Notes: generated by a model from the sequence alone, not told the origin. A DNA stretch of 64,000 nt from DATBGO01 sp050011895 (GCA_050011895.1 JBEKIF010000025.1:39084-103083); one strand, 5' to 3'; shown: positions 25,994 to 34,976, counted from the stretch's first letter. Translations and numbers: made by a program.

Positions 25994-26439
25994 TGCCTGC
26001 CACCTTCGGTTCTTTAGGCGTCATCGTCGTTGTGCTTCGGGATAGCATGGCAAACGGCAGGCCGGCGTGGCAATTCGATTCTCCACAGAGCGTCACCGAG
26101 TCGGTACGTATTGCGTAGCAGTCTCGGCCCTGCTGGCTATTCGGGCACATCACGCGCACATCACGCGCAGATCACAGGCGCTTGCTTTGCGTAGAGACAC
26201 GCGGCGTGACCTGCGGAAACTTCAAGTTGAGCTGCCGAAGAGCGGAGCCGGTGGAGCATAGTGAGCGTGGACATGGACGGCGTTGGTCCAATCGTGGGGC
26301 CCGCGCGCGGCCGAAAAGTAAAAATTTCGCCGTTTGGGTTCGCGGCATGCTGTCGCTCCATTAACGTGCAGCGCTGTTAACCCTGTAGTCGTCCGCCTCC
26401 GAATCCGGCGACGGACGGCACGACCCGCCGAGTTCCCGG
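25994..26439. other. Intergenic region without a recognisable gene
   Basis: About 450 bases between the acetyltransferase start and the riboswitch. I see no convincing ORF on either strand. TTAAC (26361-26365) and GTTAA (26376-26380) form a 5-bp inverted repeat, and the promoter for the riboswitch-controlled transcript should lie in the 26,340-26,440 part. This stretch is less GC-rich than its surroundings. Confidence 0.5.
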
Positions 26440-26582
26440 TCAGCCGAAACGCGATCAGGGAAGCCGGGGAACCATCCTTCCCCGGGGTGAATCGGCAGCT
26501 CCTGGCCTGCTCCATGGGCCCAGGGCCTGCCGTAGGGCTGCTCCGGCCCGAACCCGTCAGCTAACCCGGTAGGCGGCCTAGG
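26440..26582 (+). ncRNA. c-di-AMP riboswitch (ydaO-yuaA class)
   Basis: Hallmarks in order: GCCGGGGAACC (from 26463), CCCCGGGGTGAATCGGC (from 26480), GCCGTAGGG (from 26529) and CCCGAACCCGTCAGCTAACC (from 26547) followed by CGGTAGGCGG. These match the conserved core of the ydaO class that binds c-di-AMP. It is immediately upstream of an NlpC/P60 wall hydrolase gene, the classical actinobacterial target together with rpf genes. The outer P1 ends are approximate. In this class ligand binding usually turns expression off. DisA, the ligand synthase, is at 15,215. Confidence 0.9.
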
Positions 26583-26596
26583 AGAGGAGACTCCAC

Positions 26597-27661
26597 GTGG
26601 AGCGCTTGCCATCGGGCAGGCACCGCAAGACTGGTACACGGGGGGCTCGCGCCCGCGCGACTGCCCGCGCGACCTCGCACCGCGCATGGGGGCGCACGGC
26701 CATTCTGGCGAGCGCCGCGGTCCTGGTCGGCTTCGCACTGCCCAGCGGGATCGGGGCCGCAAGCACGGCGGGCTCGTCGCCGAGCATGAATACCCTCCTG
26801 GCCGCGGCGGCGAAGCTTTCCAACCAGATCGACAGCCTCAGCGAGCAGTACGACGGACTCAAGATCCAGCTGACCGAGGCGCGGTCCGAGGCGAAGATCG
26901 CCCACCAGACCGCCGTGCGCGACGAGCAGCAGCTCGCCGCGGGCAGGCTCGCAGTCGGCCAGATAGCGGCCGAGGGTTACCTCACCGGCGGCGTCGACCC
27001 ATCGCTTGAGCTTCTCCAGAGCAGCAATCCGCAGGCATTCCTGGACCGCGCCTCGATCATGCTGCAGCTCCAGCAGGAAAACGGCACCAAGGTGAACCTG
27101 CTCGCCGCCGCTGAGGCGGCAGCGCAGCGCGCCCAGCTGGCCGCTACCCAGGAGACCGTCCAGGCCCAGAAGCTGACGACGGCGATGAGCGGCACGGTCG
27201 CGGCGATCCAGGCCAGAGAGAACGTGCTGAACAGCGCGGCGTATAAGCAGGCATTCGCCCAGTTCCGGCAGACCGGCAGATACCCGGCCATCAACGTGCC
27301 AGGCGGCAACTCCATCGGCGTGCAGGCGCTGCGGTGGGCGCTGACCAGGCAGGGCGATCCCTACGTCTGGGGCGCTGCGGGGCCGAACGAGTTTGACTGC
27401 TCTGGCCTGGTGATGTGGGCCTACGCCCATGTCGGCATCAGCCTGGATCACTACACCGGCGACCAGTGGAACGAGGGCGAGCACATCTCGCGGAGCCAGC
27501 TGGAGCCGGGCGACCTGGTGTTCTTCTTCCCCGATATCGGTCACGTCGGGATGTACGTCGGCGACGGCATGATGATCGATGCGCCGACCTACGGCCAGCC
27601 GGTCCAGGTCCAGGCAGTCTTCTGGAGCGCGTACGTCGGAGCCGTGCGGATCGTCGCCTGA
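26597..27661 (+). CDS. Secreted NlpC/P60 peptidoglycan endopeptidase
   Basis: 354 residues. A long basic head (about 30 residues) precedes a signal helix (AILASAAVLVGFALPSGIGAAS). A coiled-coil region follows (residues 65-235; Gln/Ala/Glu-rich, like RipA N-terminal domains) and then a C-terminal NlpC/P60 domain. Catalytic Cys268 is in EFDCSGLVMWAY and His316 in GHVGMYVGDG. It should cut D-Glu-to-diamino-acid links in peptidoglycan stems during growth or division. GTG start with GGAGAGGAGA upstream, directly after the c-di-AMP riboswitch. Confidence 0.94.
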   Translation: MERLPSGRHRKTGTRGARARATARATSHRAWGRTAILASAAVLVGFALPSGIGAASTAGSSPSMNTLLAAAAKLSNQIDSLSEQYDGLKIQLTEARSEAKIAHQTAVRDEQQLAAGRLAVGQIAAEGYLTGGVDPSLELLQSSNPQAFLDRASIMLQLQQENGTKVNLLAAAEAAAQRAQLAATQETVQAQKLTTAMSGTVAAIQARENVLNSAAYKQAFAQFRQTGRYPAINVPGGNSIGVQALRWALTRQGDPYVWGAAGPNEFDCSGLVMWAYAHVGISLDHYTGDQWNEGEHISRSQLEPGDLVFFFPDIGHVGMYVGDGMMIDAPTYGQPVQVQAVFWSAYVGAVRIVA

Positions 27662-27671
27662 CCTGGCCGTA

Positions 27672-27702
27672 GCGCTCGGCCGGTACCGAACCGGCTGAGC
27701 GC
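27672..27702. terminator. Bidirectional terminator hairpin between nlpC and lysS
   Basis: GCGCTC-G-GCCGGT (27672-27684) pairs with ACCGGC-T-GAGCGC (27690-27702), a 13-position stem with one mismatch and a 5-base loop, in the gap between convergent gene ends. Confidence 0.8.
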
Positions 27703-27731
27703 GGCACCGGGCTGGCCTAACTCCGCCTGCC

Positions 27732-29261
27732 TTACTCTGGCCGGACGAGCGGGAACAGGATCGTATCCCTGATGCTGGCGCCGGTCAGCATGATCAGCAC
27801 GCGGTCGATGCCCATGCCCATCCCTCCGGTTGGCGGCATGCCGTACTCAAGCGCGCGCAGGAAGTCCTCGTCCAGCTGCATCGCCTCCGGGTCGCCACCC
27901 GCTGCGCGCAGCGACTGCGCGGTGAGCCGGCCGCGTTCCTCCACCGGATCCACCAGCTCGGAGTAGGCCGTCCCGATCTCGGTGCCGAAGGCGACCAGGT
28001 CCCACTTCTCCGCGAGCCTGGGGTCGTCCCGGTGCGCCCTGGTCAGCGGAGCGACCTCGACAGGGAAGTCACAGTAGAAGACCGGCTCGGCCGTCCGCGC
28101 CTCCACGAGGTGCTCGTACATCTCCAGCAGCACCTCGCCGCGGCCCCAGCCCGGATTGAGCTCGATCGCCGCCCGGGCGGCCAGCTTGCGCAGGCCCTCC
28201 TCGCTCGTGTCCGGCGTGACCTGTTCGCCTAGAGCGTCGGAGACCGCGTCATGCACGGTCTTCATCGGCCACCTGCCGGCGATGTCGTGCTCGGATCCGT
28301 CCGGCGTGCGCACCACGGTGCCGCCGAGCGCAGCCCGCGCCGCGCCCTGGATCAGCTCTCTGGTCAGCGTGGCCATGGTGGTGTAGTCGGCGTAGGCCTG
28401 GTAGAGCTCGAGCATGGTGAACTCGGGGTTGTGCGTGGCGTCGGCACCCTCGTTCCTGAAGATCCGGCCGATCTCGTAGACCTTCTCGATGCCGCCGACC
28501 ACCAGGCGCTTCAGATAGAGCTCCAGGGCGATCCGCAGGTAGAGGTCAATGTCGTAGGCGTTGCTCCGGGTGACGAACGGGCGGGCGTTGGCCCCGCCAT
28601 GCAGCACCTGGAGCACCGGTGTCTCGGCCTCGAGGAAGCCGCGGGCGTGCAGTTCCTCGCGCAGCGCCCTGGTCACGATGGACCGCATTTCGGCCATCTG
28701 CCGCGCCGCCGGGCTGATGATCAGCTCGACATACCGCTGCCGGACCCGCGCTTCCGCATCGGCCAGGCCCGCACGCTTGTCGGGGAGCGGCCGCAGCGAC
28801 TTGGCGGTGATCGCAAAGGAGTCGGCAAGCACCGACAGCTCGCCACTGCGCGAGGCGATCACTTCGCCCTGCACCCCGATATGATCGCCGAGATCAACGT
28901 CCTGCTTCCAGGCGGCGAGCGCGTCGGCACCGACCCGCTCCAGCGAGATCATGACCTGGATGTCGCCGGTGCCGTCCCTGATCGTCGCGAAGCAGAGTTT
29001 CCCGCCATTGCGGTAGAGCATGACTCGCCCGGCGACGCCGACGTGCTCACCGGTCGAGGTATCCGGCGCCAGATCGCGATGGCGGGCCCGCACCTCCCCG
29101 ATCGTCGCCGTGCGGGGAAAGCCGACGGGATAGGGCTCGATGCCGGCCGCCCGCATCCGCTCCAGCTTGGCCAGCCGCACCTGCATCTGCTCGGGCACGG
29201 TGCCGCCGGGTCGTCCCGCTCCGCGGCCAGCGGATCCGCGGCTCTGCTCTTGGTCGGTCAT
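27732..29261 (-). CDS. lysS: Lysyl-tRNA synthetase, class II
   Basis: 509 residues. An OB-fold anticodon-binding domain (about 50-165; VGVAGRVMLYRNGGKLCFATIRDGTGDIQV) precedes the class II catalytic domain: motif 2 in EIGRIFRNEGADATHNPEFTMLE and motif 3 in GMGIDRVLIMLTG near the C-terminus. It charges tRNA-Lys. It is not fused to an MprF domain as in mycobacterial LysX; a separate MprF-like gene lies at 34,977. It follows coaX by about 70 bases in the same direction. Confidence 0.97.
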   Translation of the reverse strand: MTDQEQSRGSAGRGAGRPGGTVPEQMQVRLAKLERMRAAGIEPYPVGFPRTATIGEVRARHRDLAPDTSTGEHVGVAGRVMLYRNGGKLCFATIRDGTGDIQVMISLERVGADALAAWKQDVDLGDHIGVQGEVIASRSGELSVLADSFAITAKSLRPLPDKRAGLADAEARVRQRYVELIISPAARQMAEMRSIVTRALREELHARGFLEAETPVLQVLHGGANARPFVTRSNAYDIDLYLRIALELYLKRLVVGGIEKVYEIGRIFRNEGADATHNPEFTMLELYQAYADYTTMATLTRELIQGAARAALGGTVVRTPDGSEHDIAGRWPMKTVHDAVSDALGEQVTPDTSEEGLRKLAARAAIELNPGWGRGEVLLEMYEHLVEARTAEPVFYCDFPVEVAPLTRAHRDDPRLAEKWDLVAFGTEIGTAYSELVDPVEERGRLTAQSLRAAGGDPEAMQLDEDFLRALEYGMPPTGGMGMGIDRVLIMLTGASIRDTILFPLVRPE

Positions 29262-29331
29262 CTGCCCGAGGGTACCGGCGCTCGCCTGGCGCCTGCACGC
29301 TGGTTTAACCGTGGCGACGGACCGACCGCGG

Positions 29332-30123
29332 TCAGGAAGCAGCGGTGTTGCGCTCGTAGACCAGCCGCAGGCCGATCAGCGTCAGCCAGGGCTCATATCC
29401 GTCGATGACGGCGACCTCATCGATGACCAGCGGCGCAAGCCCGCCGGTGGCGATGATCGTCACAGCCCCCGGGTCACCGGGCGAGAGCTCCCTGGCCATC
29501 CGCTCCGAGATTCCCTCGACCTGGCCAGCGAACCCGAACACGATCCCGGACTGCAGCGCCTCTACGGTGTTCTTGCCGATCACGTGGAGCGGCCTGGTCA
29601 GCTCCACCTTGAGCAGCTGCGCCGCCCTGCGGGACAGCGCGTCTACCGAGATCTCGATGCCGGGCGCGAGTGCCCCGCCGACGAACTCGCCTCGCTCGCT
29701 GACCGCGTCGAAGTTGGTCGAGGTGCCGAAATCCACGACGATCGCCGGGCCCCCGTACAAGTGCACCGTGGCGAGCGCGTTCATGATCCGGTCGCTGCCG
29801 ACCTCCTTGGGATTGTCCATCCGGATCGGGACGCCGGTCTTCACCCCCGGTTCGACGATGACAGCGGGCACATCTCCGTAGTACCGCCGGAACATCTCTC
29901 GCATCTCATGCAGCACGGACGGCACGGTCGAGCACAGCGAAATGCCGCTGATGTCAGCGTCACTGGACAGGGTGCTCTGGGCGAGCAAGCCCCGCAGGGT
30001 GACCGCAAGCTCGTCGGCGGTCCGGACCGGGTCGGTGGCGATCCGCCAGTGCTCGATCACCTCGTCGCCTTCGAACACGCCGAGCACGGTGTTGGTGTTT
30101 CCCACGTCGATCGTCAGCAGCAT
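29332..30123 (-). CDS. coaX: Type III pantothenate kinase
   Basis: 263 residues from ATG 30123, which has GGGAGA 6 bases upstream; the longer ORF start is not conserved. CoaX phosphorylates pantothenate, the first step to CoA, and is insensitive to CoA feedback. ASKHA-fold motifs: LLTIDVGNTNTVLGVF (phosphate 1), DFGTSTNFDAVSERGEFVGGALAPGI and ATGGLAPLV (adenosine). panC lies directly upstream, so pantothenate synthesis and its activation are grouped. Confidence 0.96.
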   Translation of the reverse strand: MLLTIDVGNTNTVLGVFEGDEVIEHWRIATDPVRTADELAVTLRGLLAQSTLSSDADISGISLCSTVPSVLHEMREMFRRYYGDVPAVIVEPGVKTGVPIRMDNPKEVGSDRIMNALATVHLYGGPAIVVDFGTSTNFDAVSERGEFVGGALAPGIEISVDALSRRAAQLLKVELTRPLHVIGKNTVEALQSGIVFGFAGQVEGISERMARELSPGDPGAVTIIATGGLAPLVIDEVAVIDGYEPWLTLIGLRLVYERNTAAS

Positions 30124-30193
30124 TGCTCTCCCGATTGACCTTCGGACCCGGCTGCCGCCGGCCGGGCCAGGGCGCCGCCCGCTGCCCCGGCCA

Positions 30194-31060
30194 TCAGCCC
30201 GGCCCGCCAAGCACGAGCGCAGTATTGTCGATCAGCCTGGTTGTCCCGATCTTCGCCGCGACCAGCAGCAGCGCCGGGCCGGCTGCGCTGTCCGCCAGTT
30301 CAGCGAAGGTGTCCGGGGCGACGAGGGCCAGGTAGTCAAGAACCAGCGGCGGCTCTGCCGTGGTGGCATCGGCCAGCACCGCGCGCGCTGCGGCGCGCAC
30401 CGCGGACGGCCCGTCGCATGCAGCCAGGCGGCCGGCGCTCAGCGCCCGCGACAGGGCGAGCGCGGTCACCCGCTCGCGGGCCGACAGGTATCCGTTCCTG
30501 GTCGACGAGGCGAGACCGTCGGCATCGCGCACAATGGGTGCCTCGGCTATCTGCACGCCCAGGTTAAGGTCGGCCGTCATCCGCCGCACCAGAGCGAGCT
30601 GCTGGGCGTCCTTCGCGCCGAACACCGCGACGTCCGGGGCCGTCAGCTGGAAGAGCTTCAGCACCACGGTCAGCACCCCGGTGAAGAAGCCGGGCCTGGA
30701 GCTGCCTTCGAGCACCTGCCCCATCACGCCGGGATCAACCGTGATCATCTGCCTGACCGGGTACATCTGTGCCTGCTCAGGCGCAAACACGACGGCGGCG
30801 CCTTCCGCGGCACAGATGGCCAGGTCCTGCTCCAGGGCGCGCGGGTAGCGATCGAAGTCCTCGCCGGGGCCGAACTGCAGCGGGTTGACAAAGATGGACA
30901 CCAGCAGGCTGCCATGAGGCATCGAGATCTCGCGCGCCCGGCGCAGCAGCACCCGGTGGCCGGCATGCAGCGCGCCCATCGTCGGGACGAGCACCACGGG
31001 CTGCGGCAGCGCATCGCGGGCAGCCGCGAGCGCGGCCCTGGTAGTGGCCAGAACGGTCAT
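30194..31060 (-). CDS. panC: Pantothenate synthetase
   Basis: 288 residues from ATG 31060; the 91-codon upstream extension is Arg/Pro noise. PanC joins pantoate and beta-alanine with ATP. Motifs: VLVPTMGALHAGHRVLLRRAR (HxGH-type nucleotide site), IFVNPLQFGPGEDFDRYPR, FGAKDAQQLALVRRM and DGLASSTRNGYLS. Just before it is a DUF2520 Rossmann protein gene, a common partner. No panB or panD lies in the window. Confidence 0.96.
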   Translation of the reverse strand: MTVLATTRAALAAARDALPQPVVLVPTMGALHAGHRVLLRRAREISMPHGSLLVSIFVNPLQFGPGEDFDRYPRALEQDLAICAAEGAAVVFAPEQAQMYPVRQMITVDPGVMGQVLEGSSRPGFFTGVLTVVLKLFQLTAPDVAVFGAKDAQQLALVRRMTADLNLGVQIAEAPIVRDADGLASSTRNGYLSARERVTALALSRALSAGRLAACDGPSAVRAAARAVLADATTAEPPLVLDYLALVAPDTFAELADSAAGPALLLVAAKIGTTRLIDNTALVLGGPG

Positions 31061-31157
31061 AGGCCAGTCCCGGCCCGCCCGCATGCAGGTCTTGCCATAA
31101 CGGGGGCCAGCGGCCGGTCCGCGCCCGCACCGGCTCTGGCCGCGGCCACGACGGGGA

Positions 31158-32168
31158 TCACCGGCTGGTCCCGGCGAGCACGCCGAGCAGCCGCTGCGCA
31201 TCGGGCGCCGTGAGGATGCCTGCGGCGAGCGCCCGTTCAGCGGTGAGCCTGGCCATCGCGAGGTAAGCGGGCAGCACCTCGGGCGCTGCCGCCCGAAGCG
31301 CCCCGATGTGACTGGCGACCGTCTCGGCGTCACCGCGAGAGACCGGCCCGGTCAGGGCGGCATCGCTGAGCCGCAGCGCGTTGTCGAGCGCGGCGGACAA
31401 CAGCGGGCCGAGCATCCGGCCGGGCTCCGGCACTCCCGCCTGCCTCAGCAGGTCACCGGCCTGCACCACCAGCGTTACCAGGTGGTTGGCGCCGCCCGAC
31501 AGGGCAGCGTGGTAGAGGTCACGGAGTTCTTCGCTGATGAACACCGGCTCGCCGCCCATCTCGACGACGAGCGCCTCGGCGACCGGGCGGAACGGGTCGG
31601 GGGCCGTCACGCCGAAGCAGATCCCGGCCAGCCTGTCCACATCATCCGGGCGCCCGGGGAAGGTCATTACCGGATGCAACGCCAGCGGGATCGCTCCCTG
31701 GCGGGTGGCGGGCTCGAGCGCGGCCAGCCCGTGCCGGCCGCTGGTATGCACCAGCAGGCGCCCCGCCAGCTCTGCCCCGGTCGACGCGAGCCCGGCGACC
31801 AGGCCCGGCAGCACGTCGTCGGGCACGGTCAGCAGCACCAGGTCGGCCTCGGCGACGACCTCGGCCGGCTGGCGTATCGGCGTGCCCGGCAGGTTCTTCT
31901 CGAACCTCCTGATCGACGCGTCAGATACGGCAGACGCGGCCACGACCTGGTGCCCGGCCCGGCTGAGCGCAACCGCGAGCACGGTTCCCACCCGCCCGGC
32001 GCCCACCACGCCCACCTGGAGCTGAGCAGGATGCCGCTCAGCAGCAGGCCGCCCGGAAGCAGGCCGCCCGGAAGGTGGCCCCTCGGCGGCAGGCCGCCGC
32101 GCCGGAGGCCGCTGGCCAGGATCCGGCTCCGCGGGGCCGGCCGGGCCGCTCAGTTGGTCATCGTCCAT
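31158..32168 (-). CDS. Rossmann-fold DUF2520 protein (putative dehydrogenase of the pantothenate locus)
   Basis: 336 residues. A low-complexity Pro/Arg/Ala-rich head of about 48 residues (GRPASGRPAAER-type repeats) precedes a Rossmann domain starting VGVVGAGRVGTVLAVALSRAG, with VLLTVPDD, then a DUF2520 C-terminal domain (ALHPVMTFPGRPD; YHAALSGGANHLVTLVVQAG). Proteins of this architecture usually precede or are fused to panC and resemble ketopantoate reductases, so a role in pantoate supply is plausible but unproven. A 97-base gap separates it from panC. Confidence 0.85.
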   Translation of the reverse strand: MDDDQLSGPAGPAEPDPGQRPPARRPAAEGPPSGRPASGRPAAERHPAQLQVGVVGAGRVGTVLAVALSRAGHQVVAASAVSDASIRRFEKNLPGTPIRQPAEVVAEADLVLLTVPDDVLPGLVAGLASTGAELAGRLLVHTSGRHGLAALEPATRQGAIPLALHPVMTFPGRPDDVDRLAGICFGVTAPDPFRPVAEALVVEMGGEPVFISEELRDLYHAALSGGANHLVTLVVQAGDLLRQAGVPEPGRMLGPLLSAALDNALRLSDAALTGPVSRGDAETVASHIGALRAAAPEVLPAYLAMARLTAERALAAGILTAPDAQRLLGVLAGTSR

Positions 32169-32257
32169 GTCGTTCCAGTCCTCGCCGGGTACCGGACGGT
32201 CGCCGTCAGCATATCCGCGCTGGCTCCCCGGCCGATCAAGCCGAGTGGATCCGCGGT

Positions 32258-32280
32258 TCGGTACTGAAAAACCGTACCGA
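32258..32280. promoter_or_regulatory. Inverted repeat TCGGTAC-N9-GTACCGA upstream of the DUF2520-panC-coaX unit
   Basis: Perfect 7-bp arms (32258-32264 and 32274-32280) around TGAAAAACC. It lies 86 bases beyond the DUF3180 stop and 90 before the DUF2520 start, all leftward. It could terminate the folate operon transcript or act as an operator for the pantothenate unit. Confidence 0.5.
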
Positions 32281-32365
32281 TGCGCTGATCCACCAGGTCC
32301 AGCCGATCATGCGTGCGCCGGCCGATCTGGGCGCGCACCCCACCTGGGCCGGGGGCAGCTTACAG

Positions 32366-32851
32366 CTACCGCGCGCCGCGCCGCGTGCCGGGCTGAGTAC
32401 CGTCCTTCTCCTCGTCAGGCGGATCAGGGGTGCGGCAGCAGTGCTCAAGATACAGTGCGGCGATGCCGAGGACGACGGCGGACGCGAGAGTGGCACCGGC
32501 CGCGTAAGCGTCCCCACGGGGCACCATCTTCTCCAGCGAGCCGCCGACGTAGGCAAGGAAGCCGGCCGCGAGGCCGGCCACAATCGCGGCCGCGACCGAG
32601 CTTGCCTTCGCCAGCACCGCCATCCGCGCCATGGCTATCGGCGGCAAGGGCTTGGCTCCCCCCCGGCCGAGTATCCTCGCCCGCACGTTCCGCCCGGTCA
32701 GGACTTCCGCCACGGCGAGCAGCAGCAGGGTAGGTACGGAGGTCCACGGCAGCGGTGGCAGCGAGGTGAAGGTGACGCGCACTGTCAGCCATGCCGCCAG
32801 CGCGCAGCCGATGACGATCGCAGCCAGCGTCCAGGTCCGGGTCGGCTTCAT
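32366..32851 (-). CDS. DUF3180 membrane protein
   Basis: 161 residues from ATG 32851. Four hydrophobic segments: about 8-26, 34-50, 80-100 and 112-130. The ARMAVLAKASSVAAAIVAGL region with its short basic loop is characteristic of DUF3180 proteins, which follow folK in many actinobacteria. The C-terminus is polar (CCRTPDPPDEEKDG). It starts 7 bases after folK and belongs to the folate operon. Function unknown. Confidence 0.85.
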   Translation of the reverse strand: MKPTRTWTLAAIVIGCALAAWLTVRVTFTSLPPLPWTSVPTLLLLAVAEVLTGRNVRARILGRGGAKPLPPIAMARMAVLAKASSVAAAIVAGLAAGFLAYVGGSLEKMVPRGDAYAAGATLASAVVLGIAALYLEHCCRTPDPPDEEKDGTQPGTRRGAR

Positions 32852-32858
32852 CGGCGGA

Positions 32859-33482
32859 TCAGCTCTCCTGGCCGCGGGCAGGCGGGTGCAACTTGGCGTC
32901 AGGCATCCGGCGGAGCCCAGCGCGGCCGAGCTTCGCCAGCAGGTCCGCGATCCGGCCTCGCCCGGGAATCTGCGCGTCTGGATCCAGGTCATGCCACGGG
33001 GCAAGGACGAACGCACGCTCGTGCGCTCTTGGATGCGGGAGCGTCAGCTCCGGGTCATCGCTGATCTCCGCACCGCAGACGATGACATCCACGTCAAGAG
33101 TACGCGGGCCCCATCGACCCGCCCGGACCCTATGCAGGGCTGCCTCAGCATGCTGGGCACGCTCCAGGATCGCGCGGGCCGGCAGCGAGGTCTCGGCGAT
33201 GACCACCGCGTTCAGGTAATCACCCTGGGGCGGGCCGCCGACCGGGACCGTCTCGTAGACGGGCGATGCCGCAAGGCAGCCAAGCCCGGGTGCAGCACCC
33301 AGGACGGCGAGTCCCCCCTGCAGGTGCGCCAGCCGGTCGCCGAGATTGCTGCCAAGCGCCAAGACAACCCGGCGCGGGCCAGGGGCCTGCCCGGACGCCG
33401 CGACCGGGGGCTGCGTCGCGACCGCGGGCTGCGTCGCGGCCGGGGGCCGGGCCGCGGTCCGCACGTGCTGCACCCCGGTCAC
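32859..33482 (-). CDS. folK: HPPK (6-hydroxymethyl-dihydropterin pyrophosphokinase)
   Basis: About 207 residues if started at GTG 33482. A TTG at 33593 is possible but would overlap folB by 86 bases. The enzyme core begins VVLALGSNLGDRLAHLQ, then SPVYETVPVGG, GDYLNAVV, and the signature RWGPRTLDVDVIVCG plus LPHPRAHERAFVL. It transfers pyrophosphate from ATP to hydroxymethyldihydropterin for FolP. The head has an unusual Ala/Thr/Pro/Gln-rich extension of about 35 residues from degenerate short tandem repeats (33,405-33,450), absent from ordinary FolK. Confidence 0.93.
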   Translation of the reverse strand: MTGVQHVRTAARPPAATQPAVATQPPVAASGQAPGPRRVVLALGSNLGDRLAHLQGGLAVLGAAPGLGCLAASPVYETVPVGGPPQGDYLNAVVIAETSLPARAILERAQHAEAALHRVRAGRWGPRTLDVDVIVCGAEISDDPELTLPHPRAHERAFVLAPWHDLDPDAQIPGRGRIADLLAKLGRAGLRRMPDAKLHPPARGQES

Positions 33483-33507
33483 CGGAGGCCGTCCGCTACT
33501 GCGGCGC

Positions 33508-33873
33508 TCATCCGCGGCGCCGGTGAATTGCCACGCTGATGTCCTGTAGCGGCTGGCCGACCGGCGCGTGCGGCTTATGCACGGTGACGTCAACTTCCTG
33601 GACGCTAGGATCGGCGAGGCACGCGGCCGCGAGCCGGCCGGCCAGGGTCTCGATCAATGCCACCGGCTCGCCAGAGACTACCGCGGTCAGGCGGTCCGCC
33701 AGCTGGCTGTAGTCGACCGTCAGGGACAGGTCATCGGCGGCCGCGGCGGCCGTGGTGTCCACGCCGAGCGCCACGTCGATAAGAAACTCCTGACCGTCAA
33801 GGCGCTCCCGCGGCAGCACGCCGTGCCGGCCGAAAACGCGCAGGCCGACCAGCGAGATCCGGTCCAGGCTCAT
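33508..33873 (-). CDS. folB: Dihydroneopterin aldolase
   Basis: 121 residues from ATG 33873, the family length. FolB splits dihydroneopterin to hydroxymethyldihydropterin and glycolaldehyde. Seen: RISLVGLRVFGRHGVLPRERLDGQEFLIDV, LSLTVDYSQLAD, the active-site glutamate in VALIETLAGRLA, and VHKPHAPVGQPLQDISV. Its ATG overlaps the folP stop (ATGA), so the two are translationally coupled. Confidence 0.96.
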   Translation of the reverse strand: MSLDRISLVGLRVFGRHGVLPRERLDGQEFLIDVALGVDTTAAAAADDLSLTVDYSQLADRLTAVVSGEPVALIETLAGRLAAACLADPSVQEVDVTVHKPHAPVGQPLQDISVAIHRRRG

Positions 33874-34796
33874 CCGCGCTCGCCCATCCTCCCGGCGGCA
33901 CCGGGCCACCGGGCCGCCACGCGCACCGCATCGGCGTTTCCTGGCACCGTATGCACCCGCACGCACCACGCACCGGCAGTCGCCGCCAGCGCCGAGATGG
34001 CGACGGTGGCATCGTCACAGCCGGCAAATGACCGCGGCTCCCCATCGGCGGCGGCCAGCAGCCTGCCGAGGAAACGCTTCCTGGACGCCCCGATGAGCAC
34101 CGGGAAGGGCGATCCGGCACCACCGAGCCGCGCGATCTGGTCGAGCCCGGCCAGCAGCGCCCAGTTGTGCTCGGGCAGCTTGGCAAAGCCGAGCCCAGGG
34201 TCGACGACGATCAGTGCCGGGTCTACCCCCTGCGCGATCACCGCGTCCACGCGCTGCTGCAGTTCATCGCGCACCTCGCGCAGCACGTCCCCGTAGACCG
34301 CCCGGTCCTGCATCTGGCGGCTGTGACCCCGCCAGTGCATCACCACATAAGGCACCCGGGCTTCGGCCACCAAGTGTTGCATCTGCGGGTCCGCTAGCCC
34401 GCCGCTGACGTCGTTCACCAGCCGCGCGCCCGCGGCCAGGGCGGCCTCGGCCACCTCCGCCCGCATCGTGTCGACGCTGACCGGCACGCCCGCGCCGGCC
34501 AGCGCGCTGACGACCGGGCCTACGCGGCGCAGTTCCTCGGCAGCGTCGATCCTCGGCGCGCCGGGGCGGGTCGACTCACCACCGACATCGACGATGTCCG
34601 CGCCCTGGGCGACAAGGTCGAGACCATGGGAGATAGCCCCGCCCTCCTCGAACCAGGCGCCGCCGTCGGAGAACGAGTCCGGTGTGACATTGACGACGCC
34701 CATGACCAGGCACCTGTCCGCTTCCGGCAGGCCAGCAGGCGACCGCGCCCCGCCTTGGTACCGGGACGCCGTCTCGGCCCGTTTCTCGCCAGCCAT
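33870..34796 (-). CDS. folP: Dihydropteroate synthase
   Basis: 308 residues from ATG 34796. It condenses hydroxymethyldihydropterin pyrophosphate with p-aminobenzoate and is the sulfonamide target. Motifs: MGVVNVTPDSFSDGG, DIVDVGGESTRPGA, VSVDTMRAEVA, LVNDVSGG, DPGLGFAKLPEHN and LIGASRKRFLG. First gene of folP-folB-folK-DUF3180. A -10/-35 pair sits so that transcription would begin at or next to the ATG, implying a leaderless mRNA; no ribosome site precedes the ATG. Confidence 0.97.
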   Translation of the reverse strand: MAGEKRAETASRYQGGARSPAGLPEADRCLVMGVVNVTPDSFSDGGAWFEEGGAISHGLDLVAQGADIVDVGGESTRPGAPRIDAAEELRRVGPVVSALAGAGVPVSVDTMRAEVAEAALAAGARLVNDVSGGLADPQMQHLVAEARVPYVVMHWRGHSRQMQDRAVYGDVLREVRDELQQRVDAVIAQGVDPALIVVDPGLGFAKLPEHNWALLAGLDQIARLGGAGSPFPVLIGASRKRFLGRLLAAADGEPRSFAGCDDATVAISALAATAGAWCVRVHTVPGNADAVRVAARWPGAAGRMGERG

Positions 34797-34803
34797 AGGG
34801 GCC

Positions 34804-34832
34804 AATCTACGATCTAGGCCGCGGTGCGTCAG
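34804..34832 (-). promoter_or_regulatory. Predicted leaderless promoter of the folP operon
   Basis: Reading leftward: CTGACG (34832-34827), a 17-base spacer, TAGATT (34809-34804), then 7 bases to the folP ATG at 34796. Each hexamer matches 4 of 6 bases of the vegetative consensus, and the spacing is right for a start site at the ATG. Confidence 0.5.
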
Positions 34833-34976
34833 CGGGTGCCCGTGCCCCGCGCGCCTGCACCGCGGTCAGCCACTCGCCCATCAGCCCGCAAGGCCAGGGT
34901 TACGCGCTGACGGCCGCCTGGATGTGCTGCCGCGGGCTGGCACCGGATCTGGCTGCACGGGCAGCGGACAGGGGCG

